From Candidatus Methylobacter oryzae (lineage in GTDB: Bacteria > Pseudomonadota > Gammaproteobacteria > Methylococcales > Methylomonadaceae): DNA of 37,157 nt. Position numbers and translations under genes: made by a program. Under the pieces are notes generated by a model. The model worked only from the letters and a program-made list of their open reading frames with translations, was not told the origin of the DNA and did no database searches. The number at the start of each line of letters is the position of its first letter. Position 1 is the stretch's first letter. The DNA lies in contig NZ_RYFG02000086.1 in NCBI RefSeq assembly GCF_003994235.2, positions 1 to 37,157 of the forward strand. The letters are read 5' to 3'. Below, one piece after another: positions 8,228-17,700 of this stretch.

Positions 8228-10909
8228 TCACTGCCTTAAATCCTTAACCACCTGCACCACTTCGCTATCTCCGGCGATGCTTTCAATACTGAAGCCCAGC
8301 TTGGTAACCAGAGACAGCATCGGCTTGTTAATCGCCAACACCTCGCCTTCAAAAAACGCGATGCCTTTGGATTTGGCGGTTTGCAGTAGCGCTTTCATCA
8401 GCCGGGTGCCTATGCCCATGCATTGGGAGTCGTCGGCAACGACCAGCGCAAATTCCACCGAATGGCCGTCCGGGTTCGCCATATAGCGGCCTACGCCCAA
8501 TTCGTTCGGCAGGTTTTCGTCTTCGGTGACCGCGACAAAGGCCATTTCGCGGTCGTAGTCGATTTGCGTGAAGCGCACGATCATCTCCGGCGTCAGTTCC
8601 TGCAAGGCTTGCATGAAGCGGAAATATTTAGTGCGTTCGGATAAGCGGTGCACGAAATCTTTTTCCAGGCCCGCATCTTCAGGGCGGATAGGCCTGATCG
8701 TAATATTCGCGCCGTTCGATAATTGGTGATGCTGGATCAAGTGGTGCGGATAAGGATGGATAGCCATATGCGAATAGGAAGTCAACTGGTGCGACGTTTC
8801 CGCTTTAATCCGCGCATCGACGGCCATTACGCCGTGTTCGTCGACAATCAGCGGGTTAATATCCAGTTCTAAAATTTCCGGCAATTCGCTGACCATCGCG
8901 GAGACATTCAGCAACACGTCGACCAGGGCTTGTTTGTTCGCGGCCGGTAACTGGCGGAATGCGCCCAGATACTTAGAGGCTTTGGTTTTGGCGAGCATTT
9001 GTTCAACCATATACGCATTCAGCGGCGGCAGCGCGACGGAGCTGTCCTTCAAAATTTCGACCATCGTGCCGCCCAGGCCGACGCTGATCGCAGGGCCGAA
9101 TACAGGGTCCCTGACCACGCCTATCATCAATTCGCGGCCGCTGGGCGATTTGTACATCGGCTCGACGGTCATGCCGACTTCTTTAACTTCCGGATGTCTT
9201 TGCTTGATGGCGGTTTCCATTTCCTGGTAATGATGCGAAATCTCCTGGACGCTGCCGATATTAAGCCGCACGCCGCCAATATCGGACTTATGGCTGAATT
9301 CGGCCATATTGACTTTTAACACGACCGGAAAACGCATCGTTTCCGCCGCAATCATTGCATCTTTGGCATTCGAAACCTTAATGGTCTGGTTAACCGGAAT
9401 ATGGAACGCGGCCAGAATCGCTTTGGCTTCTTGCGCGGTTAAAACCTGGCGGCCTTCCGCAAGCACGCGTTCGACAATCAGCCGCGCGCCCGCAATATCG
9501 GGCGCTGCCAATTCATCGCTAGGCGAGGGGATTTGTTTCAGCAGGATTTGATTTTGCGTATAACTGGTCAGGAACGAAAACGCATCGACAGCAATTTCGG
9601 GCGTGCTGAAGTGGGCGACTTTACTGTTCGCGAAAAGATTGCGGCCTTCCTGAACCCGCGCGCCGCCTGTCCATGACGCCAGTACCGGTTTTTTGCTGTT
9701 TTTGGCGCCTTCAATGATGCATTCGGCGACTTGCTTCGGATTGGTCATGGCCTGGGGCGTCAGTATTACCAGTATGCCGTCGACGTTTTTATCTTTAAGG
9801 CAAATTTCCAGCGCTTTTTGGTAACGCTCGGAAGTCGCATCGCCCAAAATATCGATAGGGTTCGCATGGGACCAGTGGACCGGCAGGACTTCGTTCAGTG
9901 CGTCTATGGTCGCAGGGCACAGTTCAGCCATTTGCACGCCGACGTCTTCGGCGCGGTCGGTACTCATCACGCCGGGTCCGCCGGCATTGGTGATAATCGC
10001 CAGGCGGTCTTTTTTGACGATGTAATTGTTCGCCAATACGCGGGCCGCCGAAAACAGTTCGTTGATGCTGTAAACGCGGACGACGCCGGCCCTGGCAATC
10101 GCCGCATCGAAGACATTGTCGCCGCCGACCATCGCGCCGGTATGTGACATCGCGGCCTTGCAACCGGCTTCGTGGCGGCCGGATTTGATTAGGATCACCG
10201 GTTTCAGCCGCGCCGCCGCTTTCAGGCCGCTCAAGAAACGGCGGGCGTCGCGTATGCCTTCGACGTACATCAAGATGCCGGTGGTCTTGCTGTCGGTCGC
10301 CAAATAATCCAGCACTTCGCCGAAATCGATGTCCGCCGCGCCGCCCATCGATACGACCGTCGAAAAGCCGATGTCCTGGGATTTGGCCCAATCCAGGATC
10401 GCCGTGCAGACCGCGCCGGATTGCGACAGCAGCGCCAGGCTGCCGTCCTTAATCGTGCCGTCGCCGAAGGTGGCATTCAGTTCGCCGCTGGGACGTGCAA
10501 CGCCCAGGCAGTTCGGGCCGATGATACGGATGCTGTAGCGGTGGGCGATGTCCAGCACTTCCTGTTGCAGTCGCTTGCCTTCCGCGCCCAGCTCGCCAAA
10601 GCCTGCGCTGATGATGATTACGGACGTCACGCCTTTTTCGCCGCATTGGCGCATCACGTCGGGAACGCTGGGCGCCGGCGTCGAAATCACGACCAGGTCG
10701 ATTTCTTCGGGAACTGAACCCAGGTCGGGATAAGCTTTCAAGCCTAATAAAGTTTCGCGCTTGTTGTTGACCGGATAAAGCCCGCCGCTGAAACCGGCTT
10801 CCTGCATGTTCAGCAACAGCCGGTAGCCTACGCTGGCCTCGCGTTCGGAAGCACCAACGATAGCGACGGATTTAGGGGTGAAAAAACGGTTCAGGTAATG
10901 AGGTCCCAT
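8228..10909 (-). CDS. Fused ADP-forming acyl-CoA synthetase / GNAT acetyltransferase (Pat-like)
   Basis: This 893-aa protein is started at the ATG at 10909, which has TCTGGAG 8 nt upstream; an upstream TTG at 10957 lacks a comparable site. Domain order is CoA-binding, succinyl-CoA-ligase-like, ATP-grasp, then a C-terminal GNAT domain (about residues 735-893, with the acetyl-CoA loop 'QCMGIGTRL'). This is the layout of PatZ/YfiQ, which acetylates lysines of metabolic enzymes such as acetyl-CoA synthetase. In E. coli PatZ the synthetase part is inactive and has no catalytic His. Here 'MSHTGAMVGG' keeps His256 in the phospho-His position of active ADP-forming acetyl-CoA synthetases. The protein may therefore both make acyl-CoA and acetylate proteins. 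Confidence 0.9.
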   Translation of the reverse strand: MGPHYLNRFFTPKSVAIVGASEREASVGYRLLLNMQEAGFSGGLYPVNNKRETLLGLKAYPDLGSVPEEIDLVVISTPAPSVPDVMRQCGEKGVTSVIIISAGFGELGAEGKRLQQEVLDIAHRYSIRIIGPNCLGVARPSGELNATFGDGTIKDGSLALLSQSGAVCTAILDWAKSQDIGFSTVVSMGGAADIDFGEVLDYLATDSKTTGILMYVEGIRDARRFLSGLKAAARLKPVILIKSGRHEAGCKAAMSHTGAMVGGDNVFDAAIARAGVVRVYSINELFSAARVLANNYIVKKDRLAIITNAGGPGVMSTDRAEDVGVQMAELCPATIDALNEVLPVHWSHANPIDILGDATSERYQKALEICLKDKNVDGILVILTPQAMTNPKQVAECIIEGAKNSKKPVLASWTGGARVQEGRNLFANSKVAHFSTPEIAVDAFSFLTSYTQNQILLKQIPSPSDELAAPDIAGARLIVERVLAEGRQVLTAQEAKAILAAFHIPVNQTIKVSNAKDAMIAAETMRFPVVLKVNMAEFSHKSDIGGVRLNIGSVQEISHHYQEMETAIKQRHPEVKEVGMTVEPMYKSPSGRELMIGVVRDPVFGPAISVGLGGTMVEILKDSSVALPPLNAYMVEQMLAKTKASKYLGAFRQLPAANKQALVDVLLNVSAMVSELPEILELDINPLIVDEHGVMAVDARIKAETSHQLTSYSHMAIHPYPHHLIQHHQLSNGANITIRPIRPEDAGLEKDFVHRLSERTKYFRFMQALQELTPEMIVRFTQIDYDREMAFVAVTEDENLPNELGVGRYMANPDGHSVEFALVVADDSQCMGIGTRLMKALLQTAKSKGIAFFEGEVLAINKPMLSLVTKLGFSIESIAGDSEVVQVVKDLRQ

Positions 10910-11009
10910 TGACGATGCTCCAGAAATAACGGAATAAAGATGCGGTTTTTGAGCCAAAATTCTAGCATTGTTAACCTGCGGGCCCGATTAAATTTTAATG
11001 ACGGAGCTT

Positions 11010-11066
11010 AAAGCTGAGTTGAGCAGCTTGTCTGCTCAAACGAAACTTATGCCCTTGGGGTATAAG
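11010..11066 (+). repeat. 57-nt inverted repeat, left copy
   Basis: It begins AAAGCTGAGTTGAGCAG and matches the reverse complement of 11995-12051 at 56 of 57 positions. Each copy contains two small hairpins, TTGAGCAG/CTGCTCAA and an imperfect CTTATgCCC/GGGTATAAG. The pair encloses the gene at 11116 plus about 300 nt of repeat DNA. A partial third copy lies at 19711-19729. Confidence 0.85.
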
Positions 11067-11115
11067 CTACGCGATAAATTGATAAACTAATCTTTTTACA
11101 TTGGCGGAAAGTATT

Positions 11116-11688
11116 TTGAAACATTTAGCAACCAAGCCAAATCGAGCGTACTTGCTGATTATCACGCTCCTCATTTTGTTGGTTCACCGGCCGGCATTGG
11201 CCCATAACGGCGTCGATCACAACAATAGTTGTTTCCTGACAGTCGGCGATACGCGCCTGAGAATCAGCGGTTATCAATTCCAGCCTGAATTGGAAGGCAA
11301 GCATTTTTGCCATTTTTTTCCCGAACTAGGGCAAATAGTGCTGGCCGTTGAACCGTTGCAAGCAGGGAAGGGCAAGGACCTGGTCGAATTGGAGTTGGCA
11401 GCGTTGACTTCATGGTTGCATCCCGGCGAGGCGTTTACCGTGATTAAACGGCAACCTGAACAGCCTATCGACACGGGCCTTGCTTCAATTTCGCAAACTA
11501 TTGCGCAACGCGGCGTCTACAGGCTTACCGTCAACTTAAAAGACGAGGCCGGCAATCAGCGGCAGCAGCGTATGACATTTTTGGTCGGCGTTCCGGTGAC
11601 TAAAATATTGGTGATCATTGCCGGCGGCTTGCTGGTTTGGGTGCTTGGCTTCCTGCTGGTAAGCAGTTTAAAGCAAGAGCCTGACTAA
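11116..11688 (+). CDS. Exported, C-terminally anchored protein of unknown function
   Basis: The product has 190 aa from the TTG at 11116, which has GGAAAG 5 nt before it; a TTG at 11101 is the alternative. A signal peptide ends at 'HRPALA', then the mature protein starts 'HNGVDHNNSCF'. That His-rich opening could bind a metal. Two cysteines ('NNSCFLTV' and 'KHFCHFFPE') are spaced to form a disulfide in the periplasm. A beta-rich domain follows ('GVYRLTVNLKDEAGNQR' near residue 140), then one C-terminal membrane helix, 'ILVIIAGGLLVWVLGFLLV'. No family is recognised with confidence. The next gene is a membrane cytochrome c in the same direction, so a redox or copper role is possible but only by context. 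Confidence 0.7.
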   Translation: MKHLATKPNRAYLLIITLLILLVHRPALAHNGVDHNNSCFLTVGDTRLRISGYQFQPELEGKHFCHFFPELGQIVLAVEPLQAGKGKDLVELELAALTSWLHPGEAFTVIKRQPEQPIDTGLASISQTIAQRGVYRLTVNLKDEAGNQRQQRMTFLVGVPVTKILVIIAGGLLVWVLGFLLVSSLKQEPD

Positions 11689-11718
11689 ATAATGGCGGAT
11701 GCTTATGATTTTAAAAAC

Positions 11719-12091
11719 GGAACACGGATGCGACGGATTGGCGCGGATTTTTACGGGGCTAAGTCCTTAAGTCATCTCGCTAAGTTTTCCGGTATTTTGG
11801 CGTGCAAGCTTCACCTCGGCAACTGCTCCCTGCGTTGCTCTCGATCGCTGTTCCTGACGCGATTCTAACTCCCCCATCCGTGGGGTCGTACCTCCTGCAT
11901 CTTTGCAGTCGTAAAGCGCCTACTGTTGGCGCTTGTAAAGCAGGCGGAGCCTGCACTCCGGCTTTGAGCACGAGTTGGACACTTATGTTCAGTACTTATA
12001 CCCAAAGGGCATAAGTTTCGTTTGAGCAGACAAGCTGCTCAACTCAGCTTTATCCGTGTCAATCCGTAAAAATCTGCGTTATCCGTGTTCC
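11719..12091. repeat. Nested composite repeat (ATCCGTG ends, several inner units)
   Basis: The outer ends are GGAACACGGAT (11719-11729) and its complement ATCCGTGTTCC (12081-12091). Inside, 11780-11998 shares both ends with the minus-strand repeat at 23093-23220 (TTTTCCGGTATTTTGG near one end, CTTATGTTCAG near the other). It also contains the 71-nt unit (11808-11880) and the right 57-nt inverted repeat. It looks like repeated insertion of palindromic elements into each other. From 12092 to 12386 no feature is seen. Confidence 0.7.
11995..12051 (-). repeat. 57-nt inverted repeat, right copy
   Basis: This is the reverse complement of 11010-11066 with one mismatch (CCCTTTGGG against CCCTTGGGG). 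The distance between the copies is about 930 nt. Pairing or recombination between them could invert the enclosed gene. Confidence 0.85.
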
Positions 12092-12386
12092 ATCTTTACT
12101 TCCACATCAATTGCATCTTAGTGAATTACGGCGCCCGAATTTTGCCGTCCGGTTTTGATTTTATTCTTGCCGTTAACGTACTAGAGAGCCTTAGCGAACA
12201 TATTTATTGAATTAGCCCGGATTATTATTGCGCCAGTGCCGATTTGGGGCTGTTGAACAGCCGCTATAAGCGAAAACCGGAACGGCAACAATAATATTGA
12301 AGTTTGTTGATCGGCTGGAGCGTTATACACTAGTCGTGAAATCATGGGCTCGGATTGAGCCTGAAACACAACTTATCAATCGGCAT

Positions 12387-13301
12387 ATGGCAATGAAATA
12401 TACTCCTCTAAAAGATCACGATACGCCTATCAAGGTATTGTTCACCGGTTATCTATGCACAGTCGGCATCGGCTATTTTTTTGCGCTGGTGCAGATATTG
12501 TTTACTCACGGAATGGCGGACGGCAAATTCGGCTTGTCGGTTGACGATATTGTTTACAGTTATTACGGCAACCGTTCGGGCACCGTATTGGAGCAGAAAC
12601 TTAACGGTTCGATGAAAGACAAGGCGCCGGAACAGGAGCGTTTTAAGATCATGGAGTGGGTCAGGGATGGCGCGCTTATTGAAGATTATAAAGATGACGG
12701 CATCGACAAGATAATCGAGAGCCGTTGCGTGATGTGCCATAACGAAAGCGCGGCCGGCGGCTTGCCCGATTTTACCAAGTTTGAGCAACTCAAAGCCTTA
12801 ACATCGCAAGACACGGGCGCGACCTTTAGCTCGTTAATCCGCGTTTCGCATATCCATCTGTTCGGCATCAGTTTTATTTTCATGTTTGTGGGGCTTATTT
12901 TCAGTTTTGCCGAGACCACGACAACGCAATATAAATGCATCGCAATCGGCATGCCCTATGCGTTCCTGATTGCCGACATCTTGTCCTGGTGGCTGACTAA
13001 AATTCATCCGATGTTTGCATGGCTGGTGATTCTTGCCGGCATGGGCATGGCGGTTTCGTTTATCTTTATGTGGGCGACTTCTATCCTGGAAATGTGGTTT
13101 TTTAAACCGGTATTCATCGACGGTTTCGGTTCGCGTTATTTACAGTGGCGCGATAATTCGGGAGCGTCAATCGCGGATCGAGTATGGTTTTACGTTAAGG
13201 AGTTGGCGAAGCAGGTTAAGCGGGCAGGAGTGTTTGCAAAAGAACAGTGGTTAATGCACGCCTGGCCCGTCATTAAAAGCTGGCTGAACAAAACCGGCTA
13301 A
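12387..13301 (+). CDS. Membrane-anchored single-heme c-type cytochrome, family not recognised
   Basis: The product has 304 aa from the ATG at 12387; a second ATG at 12393 is equally possible, and a TTG at 12297 would add 30 residues before the first membrane helix. One N-terminal helix ('VLFTGYLCTVGIGYFFALVQ') is followed by a soluble domain with the heme motif CVMCH ('ESRCVMCHNESAAGG'). Three more helices follow (around 'HLFGISFIFMFVGLIFSF', 'PYAFLIADILSWWL' and 'WLVILAGMGMAVSFIFMW'), then a basic cytoplasmic tail. The conserved His in 'VSHIHLFG' at the start of helix 2 could be a second ligand. It is likely an electron carrier facing the periplasm. Its partner is unknown; the exported protein at 11116 is a candidate. 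Confidence 0.75.
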   Translation: MAMKYTPLKDHDTPIKVLFTGYLCTVGIGYFFALVQILFTHGMADGKFGLSVDDIVYSYYGNRSGTVLEQKLNGSMKDKAPEQERFKIMEWVRDGALIEDYKDDGIDKIIESRCVMCHNESAAGGLPDFTKFEQLKALTSQDTGATFSSLIRVSHIHLFGISFIFMFVGLIFSFAETTTTQYKCIAIGMPYAFLIADILSWWLTKIHPMFAWLVILAGMGMAVSFIFMWATSILEMWFFKPVFIDGFGSRYLQWRDNSGASIADRVWFYVKELAKQVKRAGVFAKEQWLMHAWPVIKSWLNKTG

Positions 13302-13310
13302 CCGATAGAC

Positions 13311-13343
13311 AGACCTTCCAGGTTTTAGAAACCTGGAAGGTCT
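13311..13343. terminator. AGACCTTCCAGG palindrome between convergent genes
   Basis: Arms AGACCTTCCAGGTTT (13311-13325) and its exact complement (13329-13343) form a 15-bp hairpin with a 3-nt loop. It sits 10 nt after the cytochrome stop and 13 nt before the stop of the convergent outer-membrane factor gene. It probably acts as a bidirectional terminator. The same sequence occurs at 24822-24854 and, split, at 7076-7159. Confidence 0.65.
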
Positions 13344-13356
13344 ACGAACGCCCCGA

Positions 13357-14793
13357 TTACCACCCTCCGCCCAAGGCCTTGAACAACGCAACATGCGCGG
13401 TCGCCCAAGCCAAGCGGCTTTGCGTCAATTGCTCGCGGGCGCCATGCCAGGCGCGGCGGGTATCCAGCACGCTTTGCAGGTCGGCCTCGCCTTCCGCGTA
13501 ATAGGCTTCGGCGGTTTCGGCGGCCTTGCGGGCCGATTGCTCGGCGTTTTCCAAGGCCAGACGCCGGCTTTGCTCTCCCTGAAGCAAGGCCAGATTATCT
13601 TCCACTTCCCGTAACGCCGTTAGCACGGTCTTGTCATAGGCTGCCAAGGCTTCCTGGTGCCGGGCTTCCTGAGCGTCGATATTAGCCATCAGCCGCCCGG
13701 CCTGGAAAATCGGCAACGACAGGCGCGGGCCGAAACCGTAGAAACCGCTGGACAGATTCGTGAAATTGCTCAAGTCCTGGCTTTGAAAGCCGGCCTGTCC
13801 GGTCAGCGACAGTTTCGGAAACAATTCGGCCACCGCCGCGCCGATCGACGCGGACGCGGCTGCGGCCGTGCGCTCCGCCTGGCGGATGTCGGGACGGCGG
13901 CGCAGCAAATCCGACGGCAGGCCGGGCTGGATTGCGGTGGGATTCGGAATTACCGCCGAAACGTTCGCCAACTCCGCTTCCAATCCTCCCGGCGGCAAGC
14001 CCGACAGCAGCGCCAGCGCGTGCCGGGCGTTCTTGATTTGTGCGGCGATAGGCGCGGTAGCCGCCTCGGTCGACTCCAGTTCCGTTTTTGCCCGTTGCAG
14101 ATCCAGCGCGGTCGCGATGCCTTCCTGGAAACCGGCCTCGGCCAGGCGTAGCACCTCACGCTGGTTTTTGATGTTGTCTTCGGCAATCGTCAATCGGCAT
14201 TGGTGGGCGCTAAGTTCAAGATAGACACGAGCCGTTTCGGCGGCAAGACTGACCTGAACGTCGCGCAGGCTCTCGTTTATTGCTTCGGCATTGGCTTCGG
14301 CGGCTTCTTGTTGACGGCGGATGCCGCCGAATAAATCCAGCTCCCAGGCGCTGTCGAAACCAGCCTGAAACAGGTTAAAAGGCGTGCCTATCGGGCCGAA
14401 CATCGAAGACCGGTTTCCGCTCTGTAATGATCCCAGCGCGCCCAACAGCGCATTCGGACTAATCCGCTGGCGTTGGTAGGCGCTGGAAGCATTGACGCTG
14501 GGCCAGCGCTCCGCGTCGGTCGCGTTACGCTGGGCTCTTGCGGCCTGGATGCGGGCCTTGGCCGCCTTGATGTCGAGATTGCCTTGCAGCGCGCGCTCGA
14601 TCAGTTTGTTCAAGCGCTCGTCGTTGAATCCCCGCCACCACTGGGCGAGGTCGGTATCGGCAGCGGCTGCTTTGGGCGCCGGTTCGAGCCAGCTTGCCGG
14701 CATCGCCGGTTGCGGCGGATGATAGTCGGGGCCGACCGTGCAGGCGCAAAGCAGGATCGGCAAGCTTGCCGAAGCGAATCGATGGATAGCCAT
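13357..14793 (-). CDS. RND outer-membrane factor lipoprotein (NodT/OprM type)
   Basis: The product has 478 aa from the ATG at 14793, which has GGGAGGAAT just upstream and follows the pump stop by 2 nt. A lipoprotein signal ends 'ILLCAC', with acylated C18, then 'TVGPDYHPP', the usual start of OprM/NodT proteins. Two TolC-type repeats follow, with 'FQAGFDSAWELDLFGGIRR' in the first and 'LLRRRPDIRQAERTAAAASA' in the second. It forms the trimeric outer-membrane channel of the pump encoded upstream. It is the last gene of the tetR operon and has a normal length. Confidence 0.93.
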   Translation of the reverse strand: MAIHRFASASLPILLCACTVGPDYHPPQPAMPASWLEPAPKAAAADTDLAQWWRGFNDERLNKLIERALQGNLDIKAAKARIQAARAQRNATDAERWPSVNASSAYQRQRISPNALLGALGSLQSGNRSSMFGPIGTPFNLFQAGFDSAWELDLFGGIRRQQEAAEANAEAINESLRDVQVSLAAETARVYLELSAHQCRLTIAEDNIKNQREVLRLAEAGFQEGIATALDLQRAKTELESTEAATAPIAAQIKNARHALALLSGLPPGGLEAELANVSAVIPNPTAIQPGLPSDLLRRRPDIRQAERTAAAASASIGAAVAELFPKLSLTGQAGFQSQDLSNFTNLSSGFYGFGPRLSLPIFQAGRLMANIDAQEARHQEALAAYDKTVLTALREVEDNLALLQGEQSRRLALENAEQSARKAAETAEAYYAEGEADLQSVLDTRRAWHGAREQLTQSRLAWATAHVALFKALGGGW

Positions 14794-14795
14794 TT

Positions 14796-17700
14796 TTATT
14801 CCTCCCGTATTCCAAACCATGCCGCATACAGCGCCGACACGAACAGCGGCGTTAACAGCGTCGCTACCAGCAAACCGCCCATGATCGCGACCGCCATTGG
14901 TCCCCAAAACACGCTGCCGGTCAACGGAATCATCGCCAGGATGGCGGCCGCGGCGGTCAGCAGGATAGGCCGCAACCGGCGCACGGCGGCTTCAATGATC
15001 GCATCCCACGGACGAACGCCGGCGGCGATGTCCTGGTCGATCTGGTCGACCAAAATCACTGAGTTGCGCATGATCATGCCGGCCAGCGCGATTACGCCCA
15101 GGGTCGCGACGAAGCCGAACGGTATGTGGAACAGCAGCAGAAAGGCCGCCACGCCGATCATGCCCAGCGGGGCCGTTAGCAGCACCATCGCGGTCCGCTT
15201 CAGGCTTTGCAATTGCATCATCAGCAACGTGACCAGGCCGAACAGCATGACCGGCATTACCGCGTTGATCGAGGCTTGGGCTTTCTGGCTGCTTTCCACC
15301 GCGCCGCCCACTTCGATCCGGTAGCCGTCCGGCAGCTTGGTGCGCAACGGTTCCAGCAACGGTTCGATTTGCGCGGCCACCACCGGGGCCTGCGTGTTGT
15401 CGCGGATGTCGCTACGCACGGTAAAAGTCGGGAAGCGGTCGCGCCGCCAGATGATGCCTTCCTCGAAACCGTATTCGCTATGCACCAGTTGGCTCAGCGG
15501 CACCGCCTTGCCGTTGCGGGTATGAATATTGATTTCTTCGATTAATGCCGGATTATTGCGTTCGCTGGGCTCGCTACGCCCCAGCACCTTGATCAGCTTG
15601 TTGTTTTCCCGGTAATCGGTGATGCCGAGTCCCGACAACATCGTGTTCAGCACGAAAGAAATATCCCGGGAACTGACGCCCAATACCCGCGCCTTATCCT
15701 GGTCTACTTCCAGATGTACCGCCTTGCTCGGCTCGCCCCAATCCAATTGCACGTCCTGAGTGTGCGGATTGTTGCGCATGACTTTGGCAACTTCCTCGGC
15801 AATCTGGCGGGTCCGGGCGATGTCGCGCCCGGAAACCCGGAACTGGACAGGGAAGCCGACCGGCGGACCGTTTTCCAACCGGTTCAGGCGGACGCGCAAC
15901 CGCGTAAAGTCGTTGTCGAAAGCCGTGCGCAAGCGGGCCAGCAGGCGCTCGCGCGCTTGCAGGTCCTTGGTCAGCACGACGATCTGGGCGAAGTTGTTAT
16001 GCTCCTGCTGTTGGTCCAACGGCAGATAAAAGCGCAGGGAACCGGAGCCGACATAACTGACATAGTTGACGACGTCAGGATCGTCTTTCAGCAAAGCTTC
16101 GGCCTTATGGGTTTCCTGCTCGGTTGCAAGGATCGAAGCACCCTGCGGCAGCCACAAATCCACCAGCACTTCGGGCCGATCCGAAAACGGAAAAAACTGC
16201 TGTTCGATCAGCCGGAACGACGCCATCGCCAGCACGAACAGCAGCGCTGTCGCAGTCAACACCCAACGGCGATGTTGCAGACAGCCGGCTATCAGCCGCC
16301 GGAAGCGGGGATAGATGCCGCTATTGTAGACTTCGGCCTCGCCGTGCACGCCTTGTCCTTTGATGTCCGGCAGGATTAAATAGCCGATATAAGGCGTGAA
16401 GATGACCGCGACCAGCCAGGACGCCAGCAGCGAGATACCGACTACCGCGAATATCGTGAAGCAGTATTCGCCGGCCGACGATTTCGCAAAGCCCACCGGA
16501 GTGAACGCGGCTACCGTGACCAGCGTGCCGGTCAACATCGGAAAAGCCGTGGAGGTATAGGCAAAGGTGGCGGCCTTAACTCTATCCCAACCTTGCTCCA
16601 TCTTCACCACCATCATTTCGACCGAAATGATCGCATCGTCTACCAGCAGTCCCAGCGAGATGATCAGCGCCCCGAGCGAGATGCGTTGCAAGTCGATGCC
16701 GAACAGTTTCATGACCAGGAAAGTGATCGCCAGCACCAATGGAATGGATAGCGCCACCACCAGTCCGGTGCGCCAGCCCAGCGACAGGAAACTGACGGCC
16801 AGCACGATGACCACGGCTTCGCCGAGGCTTTTCATGAATTCATCGACCGAATGCCGCACCACGCGCGGTTGATCGGATACTTGATGAACATCGATGCCGA
16901 CCGGCAGGTTCGCCGACAGGCGGCCGATTTCGGCGGACAGTTTCTCTCCCAGTGCCAGGATGTCGCCGCCCTTGGTCATCGATACCGCAAGGCCGATCGC
17001 ATCCTCGCCTCGATAGCGGAACTTCGGCGTCATCGGTTCCGAGTAGCCGCGATAAACTTTGGCAATATCGCCCAGGCGGAATTGGCGTCCGTTGGCTTCG
17101 ATGCCGATTTCGCGGATCGCATCGACCGACTTCAGGTCGCCGCTGACGCGCAAGTAAATTTTGTCGCTGGCCGTATCGATGCTGCCGGCCGGACTCATGT
17201 CGTTTTGCTGGCGCAGGCTTTGCACCATGATCATCGGGTCGATACCCAGGTTGGCCAGTTTGCGGTGCGATATTTCGACGTAAATTTTTTCCTGCTGCAC
17301 GCCGATCAGGTCGACTTTGGCAACGTTCGGAATCCTGAGCAGTTCCTGGCGCACGTCGTCGACGGCGTCTTTCAGTTCGGCATGCGTGAAGCCGTCGGCC
17401 GTGAATGCGTAAATGGTGCCGTAGGTGTCTCCGAACTCGTCGTTGAAAAACGGTCCGCGCACGCCGTCGGGTAAAGTATGGGCGATGTCGTTCAGCTTTT
17501 TATGCACTTGGTACCAGGCGTCCGGCACCGCCGAATTCGGGGCATAATCCTTCAGGTTGACAAAGATCAGGCAGTGGCCGGGCTCGGAATAGCTCTGCAC
17601 GAAATCCAGCCACGGCGTTTCCTGTAATTTCTTTTCCAGGCGGTCGGTTACTTGCAGCTCCATCTCCCGCGCGGTCGCGCCGGGCCATTCGGCGCTGACG

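Noticed and set aside
10116-10733. Arg- and Ala-rich open frames opposite and within the Pat-like gene
   Set aside because: Composition is typical of out-of-frame reading and no start signals are present.
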